Shown in pieces: positions 53,218 to 61,625 of a stretch of DNA of 64,000 bases. The stretch spans positions 1-64,000 of the forward strand of contig JADBKO010000015.1 in NCBI GenBank assembly GCA_014896355.1. Reading direction: 5' to 3'. Within the stretch, counting starts at the first letter, position 1; the number at the start of each line of letters is the position of its first letter. The translations under genes were made by a program, and so were the position numbers. The notes beneath the pieces are model-generated. The model saw only the letters and a program-made list of their open reading frames with translations, made no database searches and was not told where the DNA came from. This DNA is from Bacillota bacterium (GTDB lineage Bacteria > Bacillota > UBA5301 > Bu52).

Positions 53218-53914
53218 TTGAGTCCACCACTTCCTCCACAGTCTTCCCCGTGGAATCCACCAGAATCGCATCGGCTGCCAGCGCGAGAGGCCCCTCCTGC
53301 CGCTGCGAGTCCTGCTGGTCCCGTTGGCGGATCCATTGTTCCACCTCGGCCCGGGAAACCTCGTGCCCCTGCGCAGCGAGGTCGGCCTGGCGCCGGCGGG
53401 CTCTTTCCTCCACCGTAGCGGTGAGGTAGAACTTGCGGTCTGCGTGGGGCAGCACCACCGTACCAATGTCGCGGCCGTCCATGACCACTCCGCCGCCCCG
53501 GGCCATGGCCTGCTGCTGCCGCACCAGCAGCCGGCGCACCTCCGGCACCGCCGCCACCTGGGAAACCCAGGCGCTGACCTGAGGGGAGCGGATCTCCTCC
53601 GTGCACTCCTCCCCATCCACCCAAACCCTTACGCCCTGCGGGCCGGGGGCCAGCCGGATGGAGCTCTCTCTGGCCATCTTCACCAACGCCTGTGTGTTCC
53701 AAGCCAGGCCCGGCACCGCGCCGCCGGAGCCCGCCGTAGCCGCCGCGGCGGGAAGGATGCCGCGGCGCAGGGCTTTCCAGGTGAGGGCCCTGTACATGGC
53801 CCCGGTGTCAATATAAAGCAAGCCGAGCCGTTCTGCCACCTTCCGAGCTACGGTGCTCTTCCCTGCCCCTGCCGGCCCGTCGATGGCCACGGTCCATTTC
53901 TTATGCTCTCCCAA
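53189..53914 (-). CDS. cmk: Cytidylate kinase
   Basis: Phosphorylates CMP and dCMP. The 241-residue protein has the P-loop GPAGAGKS (about 13-20), YIDTGAMYRALTW and GRDIGTVVLPHADRKFYLTA, all canonical. TTG 53914 overlaps the aroA stop; GGAGG is 12 bases upstream. The order aroA-cmk is common in bacteria. The frame further upstream is aroA read in another phase. Confidence 0.95.
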   Translation of the reverse strand: MGEHKKWTVAIDGPAGAGKSTVARKVAERLGLLYIDTGAMYRALTWKALRRGILPAAAATAGSGGAVPGLAWNTQALVKMARESSIRLAPGPQGVRVWVDGEECTEEIRSPQVSAWVSQVAAVPEVRRLLVRQQQAMARGGGVVMDGRDIGTVVLPHADRKFYLTATVEERARRRQADLAAQGHEVSRAEVEQWIRQRDQQDSQRQEGPLALAADAILVDSTGKTVEEVVDSIVRQCREEV

Positions 53915-55286
53915 GAGGCATCGTTTCCTCCGTCCGGTCTTCCCCCACCGCGGTTTCAATGGACTGGCCTCCTGTGACCTGGCTAAAGCACTGGGCGAAC
54001 GAGGGAAAAGATGTTCCCACACATTCCACGCCCTCCACCCGCGTGGGATTGCGCGCCAAAAGTCCCGCCACCGCCAGGGCCATGGCCATGCGGTGGTCGC
54101 CTTCGCTGAAAGCGCACCCCCCTGCCAGCACGGCGGGACCTTCGATTTCCAGACCGTCTTCCCGCGCCCAGACCCGGGCCCCCAAACGGCCCAGCTCCGC
54201 CACCAAGGCGGCGATGCGATCGCATTCCTTTACCCGCAGCTCGGCTGCATCCCGGATCACGGTGCGCCCCTCCGCAGCCAGCGCCGCCACCGCCAGGGCA
54301 GGAATCTCATCGATGAGCCGGGGAATCATCTCTCCGCCGATTTCCACCCCCCGCAGGGGGGCTGCTTCCACCGTCACATCCCCTTTAGGTTCCTGGGACA
54401 TCTGGCCGGGAGCAGGGGCGGAGGCGGCCTGCACGCTGATTCGGGCCCCCATGGCTTGCAGCGCGTCCAACAAGCCGGTCCGGGTCGGGTTCAGGCCTAC
54501 CCCCCGCACCACCAACCGCGAGCCGGGGATGGCGGCGGCGGCGGCCAGGAAAAAGGCGGCGGAAGAAAAATCACCCGGGATGTCTACATTCTGGCCCCGC
54601 AGCAGGTTTCCTGCCGCCAGGTGCACTTCGTCGGGACGACGTTCCAGCCGGGCGCCGAATTGTTGCAGCAGGCGCTCCGTGTGATCCCGGGACGGGCCGG
54701 GCTCCCGCACCACCGTCTCGCCCGCGGCCCACAGGCCGGCCAGGAGCAACGCGGATTTCACCTGGGCGCTGGCCACCGGCAGCGTGTGCTCCCGCCCCCG
54801 CAGCCGGGTTCCCTCCGGCAATCCCAGAAAGGCCAGGGGGGCCCGGCTGCCCCGGTTGCGGCCCGCGATGCGGGCGCCCATGGCCCGCAGGGGCTCCACG
54901 ACTCTGTCCATGGGCCGGCGGCGGATGGAGGCATCTCCGGTGATCACCGCAAAGAACCGCTGCGCGGCCAGCACACCGGCCAACAGGCGGATGGAGGTGC
55001 CGGAGTTTCCCACATCCAGGATGCCCTCGGGCTCCCGCAGACCGCCCAGCCCCCGGCCGCCGATCTTATAGTGCCCGGGGTTCAAACGTTCCACGGCGGC
55101 CCCCAGCTGGCGGCAGATCTCCAGGGTGTGCAGGCAATCCTCCGCCTCCAAAAAACCCCGAATCTCCGTGAAGCCCTCGGCCAGGAGCCCCAAGATGGCA
55201 GCCCGATGAGAGATGGACTTATCGCCCGGCACCCGGATCTCCCCCTGCAAGGGCGCTGTCTGAGGCAGAATCCGCCATCTGGCCAT
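53901..55286 (-). CDS. aroA: 3-phosphoshikimate 1-carboxyvinyltransferase (EPSP synthase)
   Basis: Makes EPSP in the shikimate route. The 461-residue protein has VPGDKSISHRAAILGLLAEG near 19-38, DVGNSGTSIRLLAGVL near 91-106, the IRRRPMDRVVEPL arginines, DEIPALAVAALAAEG and GDHRMAMAL. The GNSGTSIRL form resembles Bacillus-type rather than GNAGTA class I enzymes. It is longer than average through a loop at about 277-297. Its start overlaps the end of tyrA by about 68 bases. Confidence 0.95.
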   Translation of the reverse strand: MARWRILPQTAPLQGEIRVPGDKSISHRAAILGLLAEGFTEIRGFLEAEDCLHTLEICRQLGAAVERLNPGHYKIGGRGLGGLREPEGILDVGNSGTSIRLLAGVLAAQRFFAVITGDASIRRRPMDRVVEPLRAMGARIAGRNRGSRAPLAFLGLPEGTRLRGREHTLPVASAQVKSALLLAGLWAAGETVVREPGPSRDHTERLLQQFGARLERRPDEVHLAAGNLLRGQNVDIPGDFSSAAFFLAAAAAIPGSRLVVRGVGLNPTRTGLLDALQAMGARISVQAASAPAPGQMSQEPKGDVTVEAAPLRGVEIGGEMIPRLIDEIPALAVAALAAEGRTVIRDAAELRVKECDRIAALVAELGRLGARVWAREDGLEIEGPAVLAGGCAFSEGDHRMAMALAVAGLLARNPTRVEGVECVGTSFPSFAQCFSQVTGGQSIETAVGEDRTEETMPLGRA

Positions 55287-56613
55287 GGGTCGGCCTCCCT
55301 TCCCTCAGGTCTTCGCGGCAGCGCACAGCGTATCCCTGCTGCCGCAGGATCTCCGCCGCCCGGCTCCCCTGGCCGGGTTCGGAAAAGGCCAGGAGAATGC
55401 TGCCCCCTTCGTGCTCACGGACCCGCAAAACCTCCAAATCCTGGATGTTGATATGAGCCCTGGCCAGATGCCCCGTCAAAGCGTGGATCTCGCCGGGGCG
55501 GTCCGGCACCCAAACCACCAGTTCCTCCCGGTGCCCCAAGAGGCCCTTGCGCCGTAACGGCAGCTGGCCGCGGACCCAGCGGGCCCGGCGCAGGAATTCC
55601 TCCAGACCCGCAGCATCGGCCTGGGCCTCCGGCCCTCCGCCGCCCAACAGAGCGGCGAGCCGTTCCAGATTGGCCTCCAGCCGCCGCAACGCCGGCAGAA
55701 TCGCAGCGCGGTTGGCCACGAGGATCTCCCGCCAAAGCCGTGGGTCCGAGGAGGCCACGCGGGTCAGATCACGAAATCCTCCGGCAGCCAGGGCTGCCTT
55801 GCTGGCGAAGGAGACGGCGCCGGCATCCTCCGAGAAAACCGTCTGCACCACGGCGGCAGCGGCCAAATGAGGCAGATGGCTGACCAGAGCCACCAGGGTG
55901 TCGTGGTCTGCGGCGTCGGCCACCACCGGCAGGGCTCCTGCGGCGCAGACGAGCCCCACGGCCAGCCGCAGGGCAGGCGGGGGTTCCGCTGGCCAGGGAG
56001 AGTCCGGGTCCACGCACACTCCCGGCCCCGGAACCAGCACAAAGTAGCTGTTCTGGAAAAGATAGGGGTCCGCCGCCTCCACCCCTTGTTCCTCACTGCC
56101 TGCCAGAGGGTGTCCCCCCACGAATACAGGCCCTGCCGCGGGGATTTCTCCGCCGCCGCCCGGATGTGGCCTCGCCCGGGCCAGTGTGCGGGCAGCCTGC
56201 CAGGCACTGTCCAACACGCCGGATTTGGTGCTGCCGGTGTCCAGAACCAGCGTTCCCGGCCGCAGAAGGGGGAAAAGGCCCGGCAGCAGCGCACAGATGG
56301 CAGGGACCGGCGCAGCCAAAATCACTGCGTCGGCTGCCTCCAGCAGCCTGCAGGCTGCTGGCCCCGGCTCCAAAGGCTGCGGCCGTTGCCAGGCCGCTCC
56401 ATCTTCCACGACTCCAGCAGCCAACGCCTTCTCCACCACGGCTTGCGAAGCATCGATGCCCCACACGCGCAGGCCCGCATTCCGCCAAGCCAGGGCTAGC
56501 GACCCACCGATGAGCCCGGTGCCCACCACCACCACGGTTTTACCCGCAAGAGAGAACAGAGGCTGCTTCCACCGAGGTGGAACCGGATGGATACAGGGTC
56601 CCGTCCGCTGCAA
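55219..56613 (-). CDS. tyrA: Prephenate dehydrogenase with ACT domain
   Basis: Oxidatively decarboxylates prephenate to 4-hydroxyphenylpyruvate for tyrosine. The 464-residue protein has the NAD loop VVVGTGLIGGSLA near 24-36, DTGSTKSGV, GGHPLAGSEEQGVEAA, and HDTLVALVSHLPH of the active site. After a helical part comes an ACT-like domain (VVWVPDRPGEIHALTGHLARAHINIQDLEV), which probably senses tyrosine. TTG 56613 is backed by AAGGGGGAG 7 bases upstream. The C-terminus overlaps the start of aroA. Confidence 0.93.
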   Translation of the reverse strand: MQRTGPCIHPVPPRWKQPLFSLAGKTVVVVGTGLIGGSLALAWRNAGLRVWGIDASQAVVEKALAAGVVEDGAAWQRPQPLEPGPAACRLLEAADAVILAAPVPAICALLPGLFPLLRPGTLVLDTGSTKSGVLDSAWQAARTLARARPHPGGGGEIPAAGPVFVGGHPLAGSEEQGVEAADPYLFQNSYFVLVPGPGVCVDPDSPWPAEPPPALRLAVGLVCAAGALPVVADAADHDTLVALVSHLPHLAAAAVVQTVFSEDAGAVSFASKAALAAGGFRDLTRVASSDPRLWREILVANRAAILPALRRLEANLERLAALLGGGGPEAQADAAGLEEFLRRARWVRGQLPLRRKGLLGHREELVVWVPDRPGEIHALTGHLARAHINIQDLEVLRVREHEGGSILLAFSEPGQGSRAAEILRQQGYAVRCREDLREGRPTHGQMADSASDSALAGGDPGAGR

Positions 56614-56632
56614 CGGTTTTCTCCCCCTTATC

Positions 56633-57724
56633 TCAGCCGGCCACGCAGCCGCCCGGCGCAGGTTCGCGCTCTCCTCCTGCCGCCGGGCCGGTTGCCCCGG
56701 CAGGCTCGGGGATCTCCCGGCCCAACAGGTTGGCCAGGCGGCGAAGATCGCGCACCAGGGCCGCAAAATTGGCCGGCGTCAGGGACTGCGCGCCGTCCGA
56801 AAGGGCCAGTGCCGGCTGGGGATGCACCTCGATCAAGAGTCCGTCAGCCCCTGCGGCCACCGCCGCCCGGGCCATGGGCGGCACCAGCCGCCACTTCCCC
56901 GTACCGTGGCTGGGATCCACGATGACCGGCAGATGGCTGCGTTCCTTCACCACCGGGACGGCGCTGAGGTCCAGCGTGTTGCGGGTGGCTGTCTCATACG
57001 TGCGGATGCCCCGTTCGCAAAGGATGACCCGGAAGTTTCCCTCCCGCAGGATGTACTCCGCCGCCATCAGCCACTCATCGATGGTGGCCGCCAACCCCCG
57101 TTTCAACAGCACCGGCATGCCGGAACGACCCACTTCCCTCAGGAGAGGAAAATTCTGCATGTTGCGGGCTCCCACCTGCAGCACGTCCACATGGCGGGCC
57201 ACCAATTCCACGTCCCGCGGGTTCAACACCTCACTCACCACAGGCAGGCCCACCTCGGTTCTGGCCAGGGACAGAATGCGCAGGCCCTCCTCATGCAGGC
57301 CCTGAAACGAGTAGGGCGACGTGCGCGGCTTGTATGCCCCGCCCCGTAGCAGCGTGGCGCCTGCAGCCTTCACCATCCGGGCGGCTTGCAGCAGCTGCTC
57401 CTCGCCCTCCACCGCGCACGGACCTGCGATGATGGGGATCTGAGCTCCGCCGAAACAGATGCCCTGGCCCGCGTTCACCAAAGACGGCTCGGGATGGAAC
57501 TCCCGGCTGGCCAGCTTATACGGCTGGACGATGGGAATGACCCGCTCCACGCATTCCAAGGCCTCCAGCGAGGCCAAAGCCAGATCGCGTTTCTCGCCGA
57601 TGGCTCCGATAATGGTCCGTTCCACTCCTTGGGAAAGATGAGTCATGAAACCCAGGGAACGCAGGGTCGCCATCACACCCTGGATATCCTCCTGCGTGGA
57701 ACCGGGACGCATCACAATGACCAT
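56633..57724 (-). CDS. aroF: 3-deoxy-7-phosphoheptulonate synthase
   Basis: The first enzyme of the shikimate route: condenses PEP and erythrose 4-phosphate. The 363-residue protein is the type I-beta form with an N-terminal ferredoxin-like regulatory domain ([17 protein letters not shown], about 1-75), then the barrel with [40 protein letters not shown] and DPSHGTGK. In related enzymes the extra domain mediates feedback by tyrosine or other aromatics. ATG 57724 starts exactly at the regulatory domain. Confidence 0.95.
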   Translation of the reverse strand: MVIVMRPGSTQEDIQGVMATLRSLGFMTHLSQGVERTIIGAIGEKRDLALASLEALECVERVIPIVQPYKLASREFHPEPSLVNAGQGICFGGAQIPIIAGPCAVEGEEQLLQAARMVKAAGATLLRGGAYKPRTSPYSFQGLHEEGLRILSLARTEVGLPVVSEVLNPRDVELVARHVDVLQVGARNMQNFPLLREVGRSGMPVLLKRGLAATIDEWLMAAEYILREGNFRVILCERGIRTYETATRNTLDLSAVPVVKERSHLPVIVDPSHGTGKWRLVPPMARAAVAAGADGLLIEVHPQPALALSDGAQSLTPANFAALVRDLRRLANLLGREIPEPAGATGPAAGGEREPAPGGCVAG

Positions 57725-57774
57725 GAAAGCTGCTCCCTTCCCCCGCCTCTCCCTCTGCGAAGTGCCCCGCCGCT

Positions 57775-59436
57775 CTACAACTCCGCCTGCACCTCTCGCA
57801 GGGCCGCCAGAAAGCCGCGGTTCTGAGCGGGCGTTCCCACCGTGACCCGCACAAAGGTGGGGCAACCGAAGATGTCGCCGCTGCGCACGATGACCCCGCG
57901 GCGCAACAAAGCCTGGAACAGCCGGCGGCTATCCACGCCGCTATCGAAAAAGAGGAAGTTGGCCTGGCTCGGCAGGACCTTGTAGCCCATGGCCTCCAGA
58001 CTCTGCCGCAAGAAATCGCGCTCCGCCGAATTCTGGCGCCTGCTTTCCTCCACGAAATCCTTGTCCCCGAGGGCAGCCACGGCGGCGGCCTGGGCCAGGG
58101 CATTCACGTTGAAAGGCTCCCGCACGCGTTGCAAAACCGCCACCAAATCCGGATGGGCGATGGCATAGCCCACGCGCAGGCCCGCTAGCCCGTAGATCTT
58201 GGAGAACGTCCGCAGAATCACCAGGCCCGGGTATTCTCCCAGCAGTGCCACGGTATCCGGATACTCCGGGTCCGTTGCGTATTCGTGATACGCCTCGTCA
58301 CAGACCACCAGAACCTCCGGAGGGATCTGCCGGAGGAACTGCAGCAACTCGCTGCGGGTCACCATGGTCCCTGTGGGATTGTTCGGATTGCACAGAAACA
58401 CCACGCGGGCGCCGGCGCGGACAGCCTCCGCCATGGCCGGCAAATCCAGGCGCCAGGCGGCATCCACCGGCACCTCTACCACACGACCGCCCAGGAGCGT
58501 CACAGCATACTCGTACTCGCTGAACGTAGGCTGCGCCACCACCGCCCGGTCCCCGGGCCGGATGAACGCCTCGGCCAGAAGCTTCAGAATTTCGTCCGAC
58601 CCGTTGCCTACGAAGATGCTCTCCATTCCCACACCCAAGTGCTGCGCCAACGCCTGCCGCAGGTGCCGGGCCTGTCCATCCGGGTAGAGATGAACCCGGG
58701 CCGCCTGCGCCTGCAAGGCGCGTACCGCAGCCGGCGGCGGCCCCCAGGGGTTTTCGTTGGATGCCAGCTTCACCACATCCTGAAGTCCCAGCTCTTCCCG
58801 CACATCTTCTATGGGCTTGCCGGGGATGTAGGGCTTGAGTCGCTCCACTTCCGGCCTTGCCGGCAGAAACGGCAACCGCAGGTGGGGGGACGCCGCAGCC
58901 GGGTGGGGAGAGAGGGCACCCTTCGCAGGTGCTTCGACCGCACCGGCGGGCAATTGTTCCTCTTCAGGCATGAAAGGGTCTGCCTCCTTTTCGGTCCACG
59001 GGTTTCCACTTGAGAGGCCGGGCCCATCGCCAACCGCCAGGTCCGGTCTCAGGATGGCAGCCCCGTCCAGGTAAACGGGGCGCAGCGCCGAGTGGAGCCA
59101 GCGGGAACGGACGAAGAGAAGCACGCGGATGCAGCGGGGAAGGGATCCGGCCACGGCCATCTCCTGAAAGCACATGAGCGGGACATGGGTCCAGCCCAAC
59201 TGGCGGGCCGCCGCAGCCGGAGCTTCGGCAGTCAAGTCGGCGGTGGCGGAAAAGAGGGCGGCCACGATGGACTCCGCCCGCAGGCCGTTGCGCCGCACCA
59301 TCTCCTGCAGCAGCCGGAGGGTGGCCTTCCGGATGGCGGCGCGGCTGTCCTCCGCCACCGTGATGGCTCCCCGCACGGCGTCACAACCGGCCGGAAACTC
59401 CGGCGAAGCAGCGGGCATGATCGGCTGAGGATCCAT
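57775..59436 (-). CDS. aroH-hisC: Fusion of AroH chorismate mutase and HisC aminotransferase
   Basis: One 553-residue frame with two enzymes. Residues ~15-135 are an AroH-type chorismate mutase: the B. subtilis active residues recur at a constant offset as Arg22, Cys89 (MCFQEM), Glu92, Arg104 (RCIRV) and Tyr122. Residues ~195-553 are a HisC-type PLP aminotransferase with [35 protein letters not shown], and the PLP lysine in [15 protein letters not shown]; it probably transaminates the product of TyrA as well as, or instead of, imidazoleacetol phosphate. The ~55-residue linker contains an intact AAGGAGG and an in-frame ATG (58971), so separate HisC may also be made. The ATG 59436 has GGGGAGGGG upstream. 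I take it as a true fusion, since there is no stop between the parts. Confidence 0.88.
   Translation of the reverse strand: MDPQPIMPAASPEFPAGCDAVRGAITVAEDSRAAIRKATLRLLQEMVRRNGLRAESIVAALFSATADLTAEAPAAAARQLGWTHVPLMCFQEMAVAGSLPRCIRVLLFVRSRWLHSALRPVYLDGAAILRPDLAVGDGPGLSSGNPWTEKEADPFMPEEEQLPAGAVEAPAKGALSPHPAAASPHLRLPFLPARPEVERLKPYIPGKPIEDVREELGLQDVVKLASNENPWGPPPAAVRALQAQAARVHLYPDGQARHLRQALAQHLGVGMESIFVGNGSDEILKLLAEAFIRPGDRAVVAQPTFSEYEYAVTLLGGRVVEVPVDAAWRLDLPAMAEAVRAGARVVFLCNPNNPTGTMVTRSELLQFLRQIPPEVLVVCDEAYHEYATDPEYPDTVALLGEYPGLVILRTFSKIYGLAGLRVGYAIAHPDLVAVLQRVREPFNVNALAQAAAVAALGDKDFVEESRRQNSAERDFLRQSLEAMGYKVLPSQANFLFFDSGVDSRRLFQALLRRGVIVRSGDIFGCPTFVRVTVGTPAQNRGFLAALREVQAEL
58969..58989 (-). promoter_or_regulatory. 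Internal ribosome site and ATG in the AroH-HisC linker
   Basis: Minus strand AAGGAGG (58983-58989) precedes ATG 58971 by 11 bases, in frame with hisC. Starting here gives a 398-residue protein with ~40 residues before the HisC core. It may be a relic of a formerly separate hisC or a working second start. Confidence 0.5.
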
Positions 59437-59438
59437 GC

Positions 59439-59927
59439 CTACACCCCTCCCCGCACGGTACCGGCAGCAGGTTTGGCTGCACCGGTCACCGCCGCAGGTC
59501 TCCCGGCCAGGGCCCGGTGGGCCAGCCCCAGGACGATGTCGTCCAAGTGCAGGAGGCCCAACTCGAAGAACACGGCCACCACGAGATGCTCGCCGCTGCG
59601 GGCGATGCCGACCTTGCCGCCTACGTTGAGTCCCTGGGCCTTGGCACCCACCTGCGTCAGGGCCTCGTGGGCCGCCCCGGCCACGGCGCCTTCGTCCGCG
59701 TGGGTCTCGCGGATCACCCCTTCCCTCTTTGCCGCCACCACGGCCCGCTCGATGGTCTTGTGCACCATGAGCAGGAATTCCCCGCCACAGTCTACAGCCG
59801 CAGCGGCAATGCCCTGGGCGGCCAGCTCCGCCTTGATCTGGCGCTCCTCCTCGTGGCCCAGGCTGAGGGCCATGCGCACAGCCGCCCGCGCCGCCAACTT
59901 GCTTTCGTGCTCCTGCCCTTCCGGCAC
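59439..59927 (-). CDS. hutP: HutP-family RNA-binding regulator
   Basis: A 162-residue protein with the HutP fold pattern: ERAVVAAKREGVIRETHADEGAVAGAAHEAL, NVGGKVGIARSGEHLVVAVF and GLLHLDDIVLGLAHRAL. HutP of Bacillus binds L-histidine and Mg2+, then UAG-type triplets in RNA, and prevents termination in the hut operon. Here it heads an aromatic/His-type operon, directly before aroH-hisC (2 bases apart), so its ligand and target may differ. GTG 59927 is supported by GAGGAGG 8 bases upstream. The leader before it carries UAG triplets and a 16-bp-stem hairpin. The family call is fairly sure; the role is inference. Confidence 0.75.
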   Translation of the reverse strand: MPEGQEHESKLAARAAVRMALSLGHEEERQIKAELAAQGIAAAAVDCGGEFLLMVHKTIERAVVAAKREGVIRETHADEGAVAGAAHEALTQVGAKAQGLNVGGKVGIARSGEHLVVAVFFELGLLHLDDIVLGLAHRALAGRPAAVTGAAKPAAGTVRGGV

Positions 59928-59953
59928 GGCCAACACCTCCTCACCTAAACGAC

Positions 59954-59986
59954 AACAAGGCCTTGCCGGGCCGGCAAGACCTTGTT
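59954..59986 (-). terminator. Attenuator-like hairpin in the leader of the hutP-aro operon
   Basis: On the minus strand AACAAGGTCTTGCCGG, one base, then its complement with a single G-T pair (33 bases in all), followed by the U-rich TTGTCGTTT and, 30 bases on, the hutP start. It could end transcription unless an antiterminator acts. Confidence 0.5.
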
Positions 59987-60008
59987 CCTCCACCTGAAAC
60001 GAGTGCCG

Positions 60009-60044
60009 CCGTCCACCCTACCGTTCTACCGCAACCCTGGACGG
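60009..60044 (-). other. Leader hairpin presenting two UAG triplets
   Basis: Minus-strand CCGTCCA (60038-60044) pairs with TGGACGG (60009-60015). The 22-base loop holds CGGTAG-AA-CGGTAG, so two UAG triplets five bases apart are exposed. HutP sites in Bacillus use UAG-like triplets spaced by four, so this is near but not identical. Confidence 0.4.
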
Positions 60045-60070
60045 ATCTGAAGTTGCCACCAATGTACCAT
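60026..60070 (-). CDS. Possible leader peptide MVHWWQLQIRPGLR
   Basis: A 14-codon frame with two tandem Trp codons after a His codon, ending at the first UAG of the leader hairpin. Tandem codons of the regulated amino acid are typical of attenuator peptides. Against it: there is no good Shine-Dalgarno, and the ATG overlaps the -10 candidate, so it needs a transcript from further upstream. Confidence 0.22.
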   Translation of the reverse strand: MVHWWQLQIRPGLR

Positions 60071-60089
60071 ATGGCCCGGGTCCGCGCAA
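60061..60089 (-). promoter_or_regulatory. Possible promoter of the hutP-aro operon
   Basis: Minus strand TTGCGC (60084-60089), 17 bases, TACATT (60061-60066), about 135 bases before hutP. The -35 falls in one copy of an 18-bp tandem repeat. Confidence 0.45.
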
Positions 60090-60120
60090 GCCCTACTTTC
60101 TGCGCCAGCCCTACCTTCTG
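60085..60120. repeat. Tandem 18-bp repeat at the end of rluB
   Basis: Two adjacent 18-mers (60085-60102 and 60103-60120) agree at 16 positions. On the minus strand each reads CAGAARGTAGGGCTKGCG, so each has NAG-N4-NAG. The first copy includes the rluB stop codon. Confidence 0.65.
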
Positions 60121-60902
60121 GGCAGGGAAACGCCGGCCTTGTCTGCCGCTGCCTGCGCCTCCCGGTACAGGCGCTCCACCTCCGCTGCAGTCAGGGGCCT
60201 GTACACGCCCGGAGGCAGCGGCCCCAGCCGGAGGCTGCCCAGCGCAGTTCGTACAAGCCGCACCACCGGATGGCCCAGAGCCTGGAACATGCGGCGGATC
60301 TGCCGCTTCCGCCCTTCGTACAAGACCACCTCGAGTACACTGGTTCCGCCGCCGGAGCGCAGCCTGCGTACGCCGGCAGGCTGAGTCCAGCCGTCCTCCA
60401 GGCGGACTCCCCGCCGCAGCTTTTCCAGCTCTGCCTCGTGCGGCCGACCGGTGACCGTCACTTCGTAGGTGCGGGGAACATGGAAGCGGGGATGAGTCAG
60501 AAGGTAGGCCAGAAGACCATCGTCCGTCAAAAGAAGCAGCCCTTCGCTGTCGCGGTCCAGGCGTCCCACCGGAAACACTCTGCCCTGGGTGAATCCCACC
60601 AGGTCCAGGACCGTAGGCCGGCCTTGGGGATCATGCGCCGTGGTCACGATGCCGGCAGGCTTGTGGAGCAGGATGTAATGGAACGCCCCCGGCAGGGCCA
60701 CAGGCCTGCCGTCCAGGGAAACCCGATCGCCGGGCGCCACTTTGGTTCCCGGCTGCGTGACCCTTTGTCCGTTGACCTCCACCCGACCGGAACGGATGAG
60801 GTCCTCCGCATGGCGACGGGAACACACGCCGGCCGCAGCCAGGTATTTCTGCAGACGCCAGGGCCCCCAAAACCCTTCGCCCGGCGCTTTTTTGCCCGCC
60901 AC
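60111..60902 (-). CDS. rluB: RluB-type pseudouridine synthase
   Basis: Makes pseudouridine in 23S rRNA (position about 2605) or a similar site. The 263-residue protein has an N-terminal S4 RNA-binding domain (RLQKYLAAAGVCSRRHAEDLIRSG) and the RsuA/RluB catalytic core with the aspartate in GRLDRDSEGLLLLTDDG, then YEGRKRQIRRMF. GTG 60902 is the only upstream choice, with GGGAGGG 12 bases before it. It lies between ytfJ and the hutP-aro operon, the place where rluB often follows scpAB. Confidence 0.93.
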   Translation of the reverse strand: MAGKKAPGEGFWGPWRLQKYLAAAGVCSRRHAEDLIRSGRVEVNGQRVTQPGTKVAPGDRVSLDGRPVALPGAFHYILLHKPAGIVTTAHDPQGRPTVLDLVGFTQGRVFPVGRLDRDSEGLLLLTDDGLLAYLLTHPRFHVPRTYEVTVTGRPHEAELEKLRRGVRLEDGWTQPAGVRRLRSGGGTSVLEVVLYEGRKRQIRRMFQALGHPVVRLVRTALGSLRLGPLPPGVYRPLTAAEVERLYREAQAAADKAGVSLPRR

Positions 60903-60983
60903 CGCCGCCTGGAGCCCTCCCTGCCCTGTTTGTCCGGACCCATGTGCAGGCGGCGGGAGCCCGTCCTTCTCCCGGCCTGGGAG

Positions 60984-61625
60984 TCACGCAGGGCCGTTGG
61001 TTTGGCGGCGCACTCGCAGGGTAGCCGTCTGAGGGCTCCGGTAACCGGCGCTCGGCGCGGGTTCGCTTCCGTCGGCCGGCGCAGGCTGACCCGCTCCCGT
61101 TTGCCCCTGCCCCGCCCGGGATCGCTGTTGCAGGGCATTCTGGATCTTATCCACCACCTGCGGCGCCATGTCGATGAGGCGGTCGTACAAGGCGGTGCCA
61201 TCCACAGGCATCATGCGAAGCTGGCCCGGACCCACCACCAGGAACGCCACAGGCTGAATGGAGATCCCGGCGCCACTGCCGCCGCCGAAAGGATAATTCC
61301 TTGTGGCCCCCACGTTTCCCTGCTGTCCGTCCTGCTGGCCCTGACCCGGCCCCTGACCCTGGGCACCCTGGCCTCCTTGGCCGCCAGCTCCCCCCGCACC
61401 CTGGCCGGCACCCGCCTGCATCCCGGCCGTTGCCGGGCCTCCGTCCTCCATGGGTTCGAACTCCGTCCCGCCTGCAGCGAAACCAAACGTCACCCGGGAG
61501 ATGGGAATGATCACATTCCCCTCAGGGGTCTCCACAGGGTCCCCCAGGATGGTATTCACGTCCACCATATCCCGGATGCTCTCCATGGCTGTTCGCATGA
61601 GGCCTTCGATGGGATGAATGGGCAT
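60984..61625 (-). CDS. ytfJ: GerW family sporulation protein YtfJ
   Basis: A 213-residue protein found only in spore formers; in B. subtilis YtfJ/GerW is a forespore protein linked to germination. It starts MPIHPIEGLMRTAMESIRDMVDVNTILGDPVETPEGNVIIPISRV-like (family hallmark, about 1-44), has a long Gly/Gln-rich loop (about 68-107), then GGGSGAGISIQPVAFLVV and a C-terminal Gln/Pro tail. ATG 61625 overlaps the DUF2953 stop (TGATG). Confidence 0.93.
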   Translation of the reverse strand: MPIHPIEGLMRTAMESIRDMVDVNTILGDPVETPEGNVIIPISRVTFGFAAGGTEFEPMEDGGPATAGMQAGAGQGAGGAGGQGGQGAQGQGPGQGQQDGQQGNVGATRNYPFGGGSGAGISIQPVAFLVVGPGQLRMMPVDGTALYDRLIDMAPQVVDKIQNALQQRSRAGQGQTGAGQPAPADGSEPAPSAGYRSPQTATLRVRRQTNGPA

